Assembly (NCBI RefSeq): GCF_035582795.1 | Contig: NC_134373.1 | Span: 31,342,501 to 31,406,500 of the forward strand | Source: Mycteria americana | Taxonomy: Eukaryota > Chordata > Aves > Ciconiiformes > Ciconiidae | DNA: 64,000 nt | Direction: 5' to 3' | Part shown: piece by piece, positions 1 through 12,403 of the stretch | Numbering within the stretch: the first letter of the stretch is position 1 | Layout of the letters: the number at the start of each line of letters is the position of its first letter | Position numbers and translations under genes: made by a program | Notes under the pieces: generated by a model | Database searches by the model: none | Seen by the model: the letters and a program-made list of their open reading frames with translations, nothing else | Told to the model about the DNA's origin: nothing

Positions 1-3000
1 TTTGCCGTTTTCTTTAAGAGTGGGAGAAGAGGCATGAGGCTGGGATGCCTGGGAGATGCTATGGTCCTTTCCAAGTCCGCTCCCGTAATGATGTGGCCAA
101 CTGTGCTGAGGCCATGGTTTGTACAGGGGGTGAAATGTGAGCCCAGTTCCTGATGAAAATGGTCAAAAGTACATTTTTAAGTTTTTTCTCTTTTCTTTTT
201 CACTTTATTGCTGGAGATAATGTACCACACAGTGACTCAGGCTTTCTGCTTGTAATAGTTTTTCTTACTGATGGGGAAAAACAGCTTTAAATTATTCCAC
301 ATATCAATGGTCGCATGCATCAAAAACAAGCTAAAAAATGCTAATGGCCTCAATCCATGAATATCCAGAAGGCATAAAGCTTTTGTAGTATAAATATATC
401 ATTTAATGAAAATATTGAAAGGAAGTGCATTTCCATGAAATTCATCTTTCAGAATGTTATTTTTAATAGATGAATTCATTGCTTTACCCAGAGGTATTTT
501 TCTTTCCAGTCCTTTTCCAGACATAGAGCCTTACTGCACTCTCTTTGGGTTATGATCAGAACAGCATTTGCATTGGGTTCTCCCCATACTCCATAGCAGT
601 GAATTGCTGTAAACCATGAATTTGACCTCCCTAATTCTATCTTTCCCTTAAAAAGTACCTGAAAAGGTCCCAATTAATAGAGGGTTCTTTTGTTGTATTT
701 ATTTTTGTGAGTCTAAAGGAAAAGCTCCGTCCTTGTATAGTAACTTGATAATGAAAAATCAGAGGTGGTTCTTTACAAAACTGGTATCAGTTCCTTCCGA
801 GGTATAATAAATCTCCTAATGTATAACGTGGATAAGTCCATGTCTTTTCATATTTCTTTTCCTGGGCAAGCAACTTGCGTCATACATCAATGTAGACACT
901 CTAGAATAGAGGTATTTACTTGCTTTGTTGCCATGTAGTGAGGCTAAATTCAATAGCACTTGAAAAGTGCTCTGAAGTCCTCCAGTGGAAGCGTCTCTTT
1001 CATTTGCTTCCAGTAGTTCCCACAATGAGCTAATCGCTATATAAACTTATTTCTCTTCCAAATTAGCAGGAGTTGAACAATCCACTTCTTTCAATAAGTG
1101 AAAATGTCAGGCATGTGAAAGAAAAATCAGCCATCCATTTCTGTAAAACATTAACTTCTTTATCCGGAATCCCTTTTTGCGTTAATTGTTAGGATCAGCA
1201 ATTAATCTACTAAGCTTTTCCAGAATAAGAGGCGTGCTACAGTGCTGTCTTCGTGCAGCAGCAGGCTAGCGCTCCTCCTCACACTTTGCTAAACAGCGGC
1301 AAAACTGAATTACCAATTTTTTTTTTTCATTGCATTTATATAGAAGTTTGAATAGTGACTAAGCAGTCAATTGTCATGGCAGCTAGCAGGAAAAGCATGG
1401 TAAAAATTTCAGGATAAAAACCTGCACCAAAATCTCATCTTCCCAAGGCTCTTGAGATGAGCTCCCCTCCCTTCTAGGACCCAGAGAACCTAATTTCCCA
1501 GTTGACTGCGGGCTCATCAGAGGCTGGTAGAGAAAATCCATGTTTAGAGAGTCAGAGCAACGCACTGAGGCCGACGGCCTCGCTCTTCCTCTGTGTTGCC
1601 TGCCAAACAAAAGGTGAAAACTCTTTTCCCATTCTGTTGATCAGTGCTAAAATACCGATACGACTTCTCCAGTCCTGGCCTTCCCAATACAAGTTCAATT
1701 AATCCATCTTAGAACTGAGCTTTGGAGACTTATTTTAGTGTTGTGGTTTAAATCCGTTGCATTAAAAGTCATTTTTTGAGTAAGTCATTTTCCCTCTACT
1801 GTTGCCTTTGTTTCCCCATCTGAGTATGGAAACTAATGAGGTTTTCTTTAATTTAAAATTCTCTTAAGTCCAGGCATGAGACATACTGTGGTAGAAACAC
1901 TAAATGTCTGGGGGTTTTACATAGAAAAAATGTTTACGTAACACACAGCTTTTAAATAGCTTAACAAATCCAGTACCTGATGGACTGTGACCATGCATGA
2001 AAAGTTTCAACCCATACAGGGAGAAAAAGATAAATAAAGCCAACTGTAAATGGAAGCTCTTTCCCATCTTAACTATATGGTATTATCATCAATCACTAAA
2101 ACTTTTCCTATATAATCTCACTTTTTTTCGTACCCAGTTTGCTCAGTGATACTGTAATTTCAACATTTATAGCCTTACATGTTTTTTTTGTTGTTGTTGC
2201 CTGTTAGGATATTGCAACAGTGACAGCAGGGAGTGAATAAAGCAGGTATAACCAGGTTACTTCTTAATACTCATATAAAGTCTTCTCTCAGGGAAGTGAT
2301 GAGAACCACATAATTTAAGTTATTTATAATGTGACTTGACAAAAATTTGGAAAAGAGATGACAATATAGTACAAAAAGAGTTTTTCTTCTCTAATTTCTA
2401 TTGCTATATTTGAACTACCCCTTGTTCTATCTTTTTGCAATTCAGATGCCAGTTTAGGAAAAAATGTGATCTTTATTTTGTGCAAAGGGGTGTGTGTCTG
2501 TGTATATATGTCTGTGTATTAATTTTTTTAATATATAGATAGATATATGCATAATGTAAATGTATAAGGTATCCATTACTGTGGTGCTATGGCACATGAT
2601 ATTTAGCACTAGCATTTACTACCAGTCCTGAAATAATTTTTGTTTGGTTTTGTAAAGGGCTCGTGTTCACCTGCAAGTTACAAGTTTGGAATAGCACAAA
2701 AATTCATTAGTGTAGAGGTCAGGTGTGCAAAAAACTTGAAATTTCAAAATGAGTCCCTGACCTGGTTTCTGAAATGGTTAGAAATAAGATATTCTGGGTA
2801 GATGTTTACCTTCCCACTTTTGCTTTAAGCTAGACAGTCATCAGTTATTTTGTAAGTCAGGGATGAATTTCTGGTGTCATTTTTTTCCAATTTTCTCTTC
2901 ATGATTGTGATTAAAAAGCCTTCTACTCTTGTGTTATTTTCTGTTATTTGAACTCAATAACTTTCTACTTTTTGATACATGAAAATAATTAGATGATGAT

Positions 3001-6000
3001 TGGGTAAATAATGCATCTGAAAACAGAGCAGAGCTGGATAAATAACGGGTGGAAATTACCCTGTTAGTGTAATAAGACTGAAAAATATTTTTCCATCTGG
3101 GTAGGGTCCTGAACTAAAGTTATCTCGTTAGCCCTTTTCTCAGGGAAGAGAGATCTTGTTGTGCAGAATGAAACTGAAATAGTGACAGGGAAAAATGCAG
3201 TTGTTCTCTGCACCTTTTCGGGAGCAGAAACAAGAAGAAAATTGGGGAGTAACAGAAGCAAATGTCTGTTGGTGTTGGAGCAATTTTTAGCACTGATGGT
3301 GTACAAGAGGAGACTCCTATGGGCTGTGAGGCCAAAATCGAGCGCAGTGATGATAAGACGTTGTAACAAACAGCAAAAAGCCACCAACACTGTTGTGCTC
3401 GTATTTCTCTGTCAGATGGAGCGGCTGCTACATATGTCTCCCGGAGTAGCAACTTAGTAAATGTACTGAATCGCATTTTGAATCTCTCGTCTCTGCCTCC
3501 CTAGGGAAATGAGTTAAGGACGTGTAGAGGAACAATGCAAATAATATTTTTCTCAGAGAAAAAGTAGCTTAATTCAAGCCAGTATTGAAAAACAGATAAA
3601 ATAAGATTTAGGCTGTTATCATGTGCAGAGGGATTTGAGGTAGCGGTCTGTATATCAGTGGCAATTTAGTCTGAAAATAGTGTTTATTAACCGCAATATG
3701 TTAGATTTGAAAAATTAAGCAATATGAAGATAAGAGATGCTTTACCCTGGATGATAATGTCAAGCTTGGTAAATGCCAAAAATACAGGTGGAGAGGCAAA
3801 TCCATGGGAACAGACAGCACACCAGGCAGGAGAGAGAGCAGGCAGGAGAACACCAACACAAGAGACCTACAGAGAGACAAAAATTGGCGCTTTCTCTGAA
3901 AAACGCTAAGACAGAAAAGTAATGTAGAATTAAAGTTCTGGATTAAGATACTACTTTCTCCTTTTGGATCTGCAAAGTAAAATTAACATCTGTGTCTGCC
4001 TCGAGCATAGAGGTCAGTTATAGAGCTTAATTCAGAGGGTGGAGTTTGATAGACATAATCTAAATCTGAAGTGTAAGGACATGAAAAGAGTACATATAAT
4101 TCTCACAAGATATGAATTTGGTTTTTTGTTTGGTGGTTTGTTTAGGGTTTTTTACAAAACTTTTCTTCTTCTACCAGATGAAGTGCCTACATGCCCATAG
4201 GCACTGCAGGAAAACTATTGTACTTTTTTCTGATTTTAGTGAGTTTTATTTGCCCTTAGCATTTCTATAGAGTAGGCGTATTTGAATTAAAACTATATTA
4301 TCATGGTGGTATAAGTGAAAAGAAGTGTTAGCATGGCACCCATAGCTATAAAGGTTATTTTGTGGTGACACGGTTTTCCTAGCATACAATAACAAAGCCA
4401 CAATTTAAGCATTAAATTCACTTTGGAACAAGAGGAAATACTGAAATAAAATCTTTATATGTTGCAATAGTTACCTCACTTGCTGCTCAAATGCAGCTGT
4501 TTCTGGGGATGTAGTGTAGGTCTGCAAATACCCTGGAACGGTTTAGGATAAATTTGAGAATAACTTATTATCACAGAATCGTATAGGTTGGAAAAGACCT
4601 TTAAGATCATCGAGTCCAACCGTAAACCTAACACTACCAAGTTCACCACTACACCATGTCCCTAAGCAAATGGGACATGGTGAGATAAATAGAATGAAAA
4701 TACCAAAGTGCACAAGGATACCTTGATTTGTCCAAAGTACACTGCGTTGGAGAGTAACCATAAGGGATTCATGTAATGTGTCCTCCAGAAAACTATACCA
4801 GAGCATTATTTAGATAGTGCTTTTTATTTATTTAAAACTATTTCATTTTATTTTATTGGGGGGGCTTAGTTTAACAAGCATTAAAAAAGCCTGACCATGC
4901 CTTGGTGATGTCCATCTGAAGCATATCATGAACAAATGGTAATGAAATCTATCCTTGCTATATGAACTTTAAAAAAAAAAAAAAAAAAAGTTGCAATTGC
5001 TTATATTTAAGAGTGGATATTACTGCTGTCCCAGCTTGGAAAGTGTTTCCTTCAGATGATATGTAATAGCTTTTTCTTTTTTTTCTGTATGTTTTTATAA
5101 ATTTTGTTTAAAAATTTAATTTTTAATCCACTAAGAATCAGTAGCATCTATTCCTTTTTATTGCAATCTCGTTTGTTAATTTGATAAAGAGTCTGTCAGC
5201 ATTTCTTTTGCATATTTTGTTCCTTTGTGTGCTTACAAAAAACTCCTGCTATACTGTATGTTATTCAACCATTTGTGGCTTGAAACATTGCCTAAATGCT
5301 AGCTTATGTTTCCCCATTTTCAGGCCGTAGCTTTTTATGTCTGACAACTCAAGTCTTGCAGCAATAACATCGAGTTCCTGCTATGCTTAGAAAAACACCA
5401 CCCATTTAAAAATATCATCTGCCACCATTTTATTGCACAATGGATAGGTCTACTTTGGAGGGTTGCAATGTTTTGTTTGACTTGCTAGCTGTTTTTTAGA
5501 CATGAGGTTTTTATATAAATTCCAAAATGCTTTTGCCTTTCACGGCTGATCACTTTTTGGAAAAGTCAAAGTGGAAGGTTTCTGGCTGACTTCCACGTGT
5601 AGAAGAGCCTTCAAAAAGTCCTTTCTGTATGTGCTCATTGTACTAATATTAAGCCAAAGTTTTTAGAGACTTCACTGCTTGGAAGTACCATCTCTGTTCT
5701 GTCAGCAGTCTTATCTGTTAAATCCCAATGAGTGTGAAAAACAAGAAAAATCTGGGTTTGCTTGGCTGTTTCAACAGTATGTTGAGAATGGCCAGATTGC
5801 TGGAGAAGACGATTCTCTTGGAAACCTCAACAGCCCGGCCTCCTCATCTGTAGGCACATAGAGCTCATCTGAGTGTGTAAATAAAAATAAATAATGCAGT
5901 GAAAAAATATGCAGGGTATTTTGCTGAAGTGTTTCAATGTTGGATCTGCCCATAACTAATTTAAATCTTCCGTTGGGATTTATGCGGGCAAGGGGTCAGG

Positions 6001-6356
6001 TTTAAGATGTTTGTAATTTAAAGCTTTCCTGCTACTACACCTTTTCTACTTTTATATCCTATCATGATATCTTTTTTCTGCAAAGCAACTCTCTTTTATT
6101 CCCTCTTCCTTTACTGCTTTGAAGAGAACATTTGCTTCCCCATTTATCTGAGGTAATGACACTAGAGTAGCTCTGGATTCTTTAAATCAGTCTAATTGGG
6201 CTTCTTTTAGTATATAGAATATCCTTTTTTTGCACAGGACTTTCATTTCTTTGTGCAGGCGCTCCATCTCCAGCACTCAATAGCTTACATGCTTTTTTAA
6301 TTAAAAAAAAAAAAAGCAAGCAATTGTCATCCAAATGACTGTGGTCTCTATTCCAG
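1..6356 (+). other. SLC49A4: SLC49A4 intron (5' end outside window)
   Basis: Non-coding, AT-rich intron ending at a clear acceptor (pyrimidine-rich stretch then CAG at 6354-6356). I looked for the exon encoding the helices just before residue 146 and did not see it, so the window probably starts inside this intron. It contains a CR1 fragment (4571-4667), a 19-base A run (4971-4989) and a TG/TA-rich low-complexity patch (about 2490-2560). The short open frames in it show no recognisable protein family. Confidence 0.8.
4571..4667 (-). mobile_element. CR1 LINE 3'-end fragment
   Basis: About 97 bp matching the conserved 3' terminus of avian CR1 non-LTR retrotransposons, on the - strand. It begins with the GGGACATGG block, runs through the GTTGGACTCGATGATCTT block and the TTTTCCAACCTA block, and ends in a single GATTCTGTGA unit, the short repeat that terminates CR1. 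Only the 3' tail is present, the usual 5'-truncated state. It carries no coding potential and cannot move on its own. It is one of the marks that the genome is avian. Confidence 0.92.
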
Positions 6357-6625
6357 GCTGATTCATGGAGGGCAGCTGTTAAATGGCTTGGCGGGGCCAA
6401 CTGTGATGAATGCGGCACCATTTCTTTCCACAACGTGGTTTTCTCCGGATGAACGTGCCACAGCAACAGCCATCGCGTCACTGCTCAATTACCTGGGTGC
6501 TGCTGGCGCATTTCTAGTGGGACCTCTTGTAGTGCCATCTCCTAATGGAACATCTCACCTCCCGCTGGTGTCGCAGAGCAACACTGAGCACATCAAGGAC
6601 CGCATTGAGGCTGTGCTGTATGCAG
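6357..6625 (+). CDS. SLC49A4: SLC49A4 coding exon (third of nine by comparison with human)
   Basis: This 269-nt exon contributes one base of a split codon, 89 full codons and one base of the next. It starts after TTCCAG and ends at a GCAG|GTGTGG donor. The product opens with [20 protein letters not shown], a helix-forming stretch typical of SLC49A4, then [20 protein letters not shown], the family's loop and next helix. After a second hydrophobic segment ([14 protein letters not shown]) comes a lumenal loop with an N-glycosylation sequon (NGTS), the position known to be glycosylated in mammals. The loop then runs into an amphipathic stretch ending EAVLYA. It corresponds roughly to residues 146-235 of the human protein. 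Conservation is very high, so this is a functional exon and not a pseudogene. Confidence 0.97.
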
Positions 6626-9600
6626 GTGTGGTTTAAAAATAAAAATTTAAAAAAAGGCAAAAAATTATTAAAAATTTACATGTGTAATGTGTACACATTT
6701 ACATGTGTACACAATTAATGTGTGTGTTTGGTACTTGTGAACCACTACCCTCTAGTGGCTGGTCTGCACAGAAAACAGTTACTGACTGATGGAAAATAAT
6801 GAAGTGGTAAAATGTTGTACCATCAGAAGGGTTAATTTTTTCTCCCTTTTGTGTAGGAAAGATTTAAAAATAGCCTTTTGTACAGACTGATATTCCAGAT
6901 GAAGTATTTCAGTTGTTTGTATCGGCTGATCTTAGGAGAAGTGTCTCCTAGGAGAGCTTACGCTTTCCCTGAGCTTCCAAACTGGTTTTTGCTTCTTGAA
7001 TTTTCATTTTAAAAAATGTGTCCATGACAGGTTGGGTTTTTTTCTTTTTTTTCTGTAAGGATGGAAATCCAGTAGTCTTTCAGCATTAAATTATTTCCTG
7101 CATTAAATCATCCTTAATTTATGACTTGCATATGCCTTTCAAATGTGACAAGATTATTAGTATTTAAGAATCTAACATTAAAATTAAAACTCAATAGGTT
7201 TTGTTTTTAACTAAAGCCACATAATTCTTATGTGGTGAGCAATTTCAATGAAGTGACAACAGTTTAGTGGAAAAAACCACCGATATAAAATTCACCTGAT
7301 ATAACTTAGATTTTATGTCCTTGCTCTTTTTTGTGCAATGGCTTCTATGGCTCTTTGTGTCACTTACAAGAATTAGCAGCAAGCTTTAAAGAAAAAGAGT
7401 TGCTTAAGTGGCTTAAGAGCCTACGATCTGATTCTTAGTGGATATAAATTGGTATAGCATTAAGAGCAGCTGAACTTTACCATGTCATGGCAGTTGCACA
7501 TTTGGTTGGGTTTTTCCCCCCTTATAATTGCAGCCTCTGAAATTCAGCCAGGAGTTAGCCCTAAGTGTTCCAGAAGTCTTAAAGTATATATACTGTGTAG
7601 TTTATATGCAGGTTTATGGGATTGAGTTAGATGTTTGCGATCATTTATTCTTGGACGTTATTCTTACGGAAATTTTGCCGAGTTAATACTCTTGTTGGGT
7701 GAGGGCCACTTTACTGTTCATTTTAAAGAAAGCCTAGTAGAAGTTGGATCACTATTTCAGCAAGTATTTTTGAGTAACCTACTTTTTACTGGACTCATGT
7801 ATTGGAACAACAAGGAAATTTGGGTTTGGTTAGGCCTTTTTCAGAGGTAAATATGATGTTAGGTTCCAAAAATCTCATGGCAGATGAAAATGGCCAGTGT
7901 GAAAGAAAGAAAAATGAAGGCAAGTCAGCTTTTGTCCTGAGGAGCAGCGGGTAAGGGGAGGAAAAATATAGCAATTAGAGATGTGCTTTAGCTCTCCCTC
8001 TCCAGATTTTCCATGGAGAGAGAAGAATTCATCCACCTAAAGGAAGTACAGTTTTGTGCCTAAAACCACTGTTTTGAGTCTGGTAGCACTGGAACTGTTG
8101 CTCTCAGCAGCCCATTAGATTCACTTTCTCTTCTGTTCTCTTCTGGGAGGTTTTCCTAAGCATTTTCTTCAGAACCTGGGATGGATCTTGCTTGCCGTCA
8201 AGGTTCACAGGTGTGTCTTGCCTGCCCCATGTCTGAGCACAGCTCTTTCTGCTTTTCTGAGCCAGCAAGGGTTTGGGAACATCCCGTAGACCTGTTTGGG
8301 ATCGTTGGTGCCAGCATAAGATGATCCTACAGCAGCTCTTCAGCTTCCTAGGAAATGTGTTTTGTGGGGCATCTGTAGTTCCTAGTATTTGAAAGTGCTT
8401 TGAACAGAGGTGGTTTCTTTGAGCAGCTGCGCTTGTGGTTGTGTCATACCGGGTGCGTCTTTTCAGGAGCTACAACCCCTTTAGCTGTTCAGGCAATGAA
8501 AAAGAGCTGGTTTGTGAACGTTACTGGCCTGCGGTGAATTGCAGTGATGGTGGCAACCGTCCAGCTGGTTTAAAAAGGGTAGGAACTGTCAAAGAGGAGG
8601 TTGCTTTGAATCCCTCGTGGGATTTGTCCTGTCTCGCCTCAGCCCTCTTTCCTTGGAGAGCTGAAGGAGCAAGGTCCCCTCTGCCCTGTTATGCCAGGTA
8701 GGCTCCAGAGGTGGGAGGAAGGCTGCCTCGCGCCGGGTGACTGCCTCGTGGTAGTTGTACAGCTCTGTTCACGTGCGGAACAAAAAATACCTGGTAGGTG
8801 TGGTAGGGTACTATTTGTCCCTTTAATCAGCAGGGCAGAAAACGAAGCTCAAATTGACTTCAGAGATTACTAGTAAAGGTGTTGCAGAATGTAGCAGAAC
8901 AAGGAGCTGGACCCAAATGTCCCACTTCTTTAGCAAGTGTGGTCAGGCTTGGTATGACTTCTCCTTTCAGATACTATGGGAAAGCCAGTTTCACCGGATA
9001 AGCACTCTGCATTCCTAATGGTGCTGTGTTTGTGATGGAGCTTGTTGCTTTTGTGTGAGGTAGCGTTAGATAAGCAGCCTCCAAAAGGTAGGTGATGACT
9101 TTTAAAAGACGGCAATGATGTGAATTGTTAACTTGGGATCAGTAGCATGCCAAGAGTGTGCTAATTTTCCAAGGACTTAACCTCAAACATGATTACGAAG
9201 CAATTGCTTATAAACCCATTCTGAAATTGCTCTGTTAACTCCAGTCTCTTCTGTGTTTTAATAAATTGCTCTTCCTTTATCTCAAACGTGGACTAAGAGC
9301 TCAGCTGAATTACCACAGCCTCTCTCTGTGTCATCTGTGTCGCTGCACATTCTGGTTCACAGCTGAAATAGTACAGATGTAGCAAATCAGGATTGAATTG
9401 TATTACCTGAATCGCATAAGGAAGCTTGAATTATTCTGGACTGCAGCCAGAGCTTTTAGCCATGTGCTTTCCTAAATATCAATGTAAAATCATTATTTGT
9501 TTAAAAAAAAGTGTGTGTGTGTAAAGTGCCCTCCTTCCCCCTTTACATTTCAGGACAAGATGGGGAGGAGGGTTTCTGGGTTTGGGTAGGTTTTTGTGCT

Positions 9601-12273
9601 ATGAGTAATCTATCTGAAGGAAAAAGGCCTTGTATCAAGGAGGCTTGTGTCTCTGTAAACCCTTTTTTGTTTGGGGCTTACACAGGCAGCAGGATGCCTA
9701 CTTCCTAGGCTAAGACACAGGCATCTCTCCACTTTTGACAGTCACAGGTCACTGTGGCATGGTACCCAGCTTTTGTGAAGCATTCCAGATACAGTCCTCA
9801 ACAAGAGAGATACACGGCTGTGTTTCTGCACACTAATTTATGCTGACTTGCCCAATTCCAAGTGCTTTGCTGCATCCATTGCGCTGTTGAGAAGCTGATA
9901 GCTCCTGTGGAAGAGCTCCTCTGTGACTGCAGCTCCCTCGGTCTCAGTATTGACCTATTTCTTACTTTTTCTCTTTTGCTTACTTTTACTCCCTACTTAC
10001 AATCTAAAACTTGTCCTGGGAATGTATTTTTCTTTATCTAGTCTGGTAGAGTAAATCATGATGGAGATAAAGGTGTGGGTTTCTAATGAGGAAGGAATGC
10101 AACATGTAAGAAATCGGATGTGTTTGGCGTCAACTGGACTTTTGATAGAGATGCAAGTGCGATACACAAAGCTAAGATGGCACTGAAGACTTTTATTCTT
10201 CAGTAGAGGGAGCTGCTTTAGTTTCCAAAGTGAATTCTGCTCTTTTCTTTTGTGCATGAGGGCAGTGCTTGTGAGGCAAATTTGTTAGCCTGGAAAGTAT
10301 AACACTGGGAAACATTAAAGAGTTACAGGAAGGTACTACAAGGGCTGCATGCTGAATTTAATAATTTAAAAAAAAAAAAAAAAATTAAGTGTTACTATAC
10401 TGCTCCTACTGCAGCAATTTGACTGGCAGGAATCTTGAGGCAACCCGTAGAAGAGGCCCCAGATGGGCACCTGTTATAAAATATTACTGTGACTTAAAAA
10501 AATTATCAACGTGTTTTACATTCTTTGGAAAAAGATCTAGCCTTTCTCCTTACGGCATTGCAGTATAATGAAGTTAAATAATAAGCACCTTGGACAAAGT
10601 TTGTGTGGTCACATTCTTGTTGGCTATATCTGTCTGCAGTCTGAAATCTTCCTTTAATATGTGATTAAAGTGTACATACGCATGTACATATGTATACCTA
10701 TAAACTTATATGTAGACCTAGATGCAGGAGAAGGGGATAAACAGCTTTTGGCAAGCCTTGCTTCCCTATCTAGTATCATCCTGTAGTGACAAAGCATCTC
10801 ATCCCTTTCTTAGATCTGGGATGATCGGTTACTTTAGCAGTTCTTTATTCACTGCTCATGGTCTCAAAAACAATGTACACAAAGATAGAAATTAATCTAT
10901 TTTCTGGAGAGCAGAGGAGATACAGTGAGAAGGTCTAGTTAAAGTGCCCTTGACCCTCAAAACATGGAATTAGACCACAGCAGGAAAAGAGACACCACAT
11001 AATTCAAAATGAATCCTGTAGTATTTGATTGTGAAGAATGGCATTGTCACGTTCCCGGTATGCCTTCAAAAGAAATTTAGTGTAGACTTTTTTTCCATAT
11101 ACCGAATAGAAGCATTCATTTCCCTTCCCCATCTCCAGCTGATCCATTTAGACTCCGAATGTTATTTACTTTTCAGTTTCCTGAATTTATTTTCTTCTGG
11201 TTTAGCAGAAGAGCTGGCAAAGTGCCATGTTCATATTGATTTATTAAAAAAGAGAAGAAAAAAGAAAATGAACGCAATTGAGTATCCACCTCTGCTGGAA
11301 TTTATTTGTGGTGTCGGTGAACACTTCTTTGTTATAAGATCACAGGTTCTTTTAAGATCACACACTTCAGCTATACATTTTTCTCTCCAGCAGCAAAGAA
11401 TCTTGTTTTCAAAGGGGATAGGAGAAATATTTTGATTGAGGACTGTGGAGAACATGATATACATTGTTAAAGGCCTGTAAAACAAATTAATTAGACTGAC
11501 TGTGGGTAGAGTTGTTTTTCCTCAGAATGTCTGATCACGGGGCTTGCTGAGTATTTTCTATGAAGTGCTCATCACTTTGCAAGTTCAGGTCCAAATTTCT
11601 GCTATGAAATTTTTCAAAGATGTAGAATACCTGCTGCTGAACAAGAGGAGCATCTGCAAACAGGTGTATTCTTTCACTTTTCTCCCTATTACCCATGCTC
11701 TTTCTATTCCTGAGCCATGGCTGCCCCTACGCTTTTCTCTTTATATTCTGTTGCCATGTAATACTGTTTGTGTCCGGGATGCTGCCTTGCTTGACCTTTT
11801 GTTTGCCTTCATCATCCTGTACGCCGAGTAATTGTCATTCCATGCCCTGGGGCTTCCCCAGTCCCATCTGTTTAAAGTCTCTAGCACGCTGTTACCTGCA
11901 CTGCGTAACTTCCATCGCAAGGAAACGTGGCCAAATCTTCATAATGCAGTTATCTCTAAAGAGAAAAAGCAAAAGCTTTCCTTTTGCTTCCTTGAGTTCC
12001 CCAGGTGTGAGCCTGGCTCTCTGCAGCTCTGTCACTGGAATGGACTGCCAGTATTTCTCCATCTCATTGATTCTCCATCTCAATTTGAAATCTTGCTTGG
12101 GGAGGAAAAAAGAAATTCTCCTTCAAGTTATGGAGTTCTGTTGTCGGGAGCAGTAAAGCACTTGTGGTGGGATTTATGTGTCAGAGGCTGGCTGATAACA
12201 ATGCTGTACTGAAATAAGTATTTCGATGCGAACATCTGTTCTCAGTCTTGGTTTTTTTTGCCCTCTTCTTTAG
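6626..12273 (+). other. SLC49A4: SLC49A4 intron
   Basis: A 5.6-kb intron, donor GTGTGG and acceptor CTTTAG. Mostly AT-rich unique sequence. Just inside the donor (6675-6725) is a patch of interleaved ACATGTGT and GTGTACACA words that includes a 14-bp palindrome. An A run sits at about 10369-10384 and a GTACATA-rich patch at 10670-10710. A 136-codon open frame at 11025-11435 has no recognisable motif and is taken as chance. No mobile element was recognised. Confidence 0.8.
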
Positions 12274-12403
12274 AATTTGGAATGGTTTCCTTGATATTTT
12301 CTGCAGCATTGGCCTACTTCCCCTCACGCCCTCCGTTCCCTCCCAGCGTGGCTGCGGCAAGTCAGCGACTCAGCTACAGAAGAAGTTTTTGCAGACTCTT
12401 AAG
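12274..12403 (+). CDS. SLC49A4: SLC49A4 coding exon (fourth of nine)
   Basis: This 130-nt exon holds two bases of a split codon, 42 full codons and two bases of the next. It lies between a T-rich tract ending in TTTAG and a strong AAG|GTAGGT donor. It encodes a transmembrane segment ([16 protein letters not shown]), then a proline-rich cytoplasmic loop (PSRPPFPPS) and the basic stretch [13 protein letters not shown]. In a major-facilitator protein this is the long central cytosolic loop between the two six-helix halves. The mammalian protein has the same proline cluster and basic stretch. The frame continues exactly into the exon at 18130. Confidence 0.97.

Noticed and set aside
1..6356. Search for the preceding SLC49A4 exon (first helices)
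   Set aside because: No frame with the expected helix and loop residues and a phase-2 donor was seen, so no exon was called.
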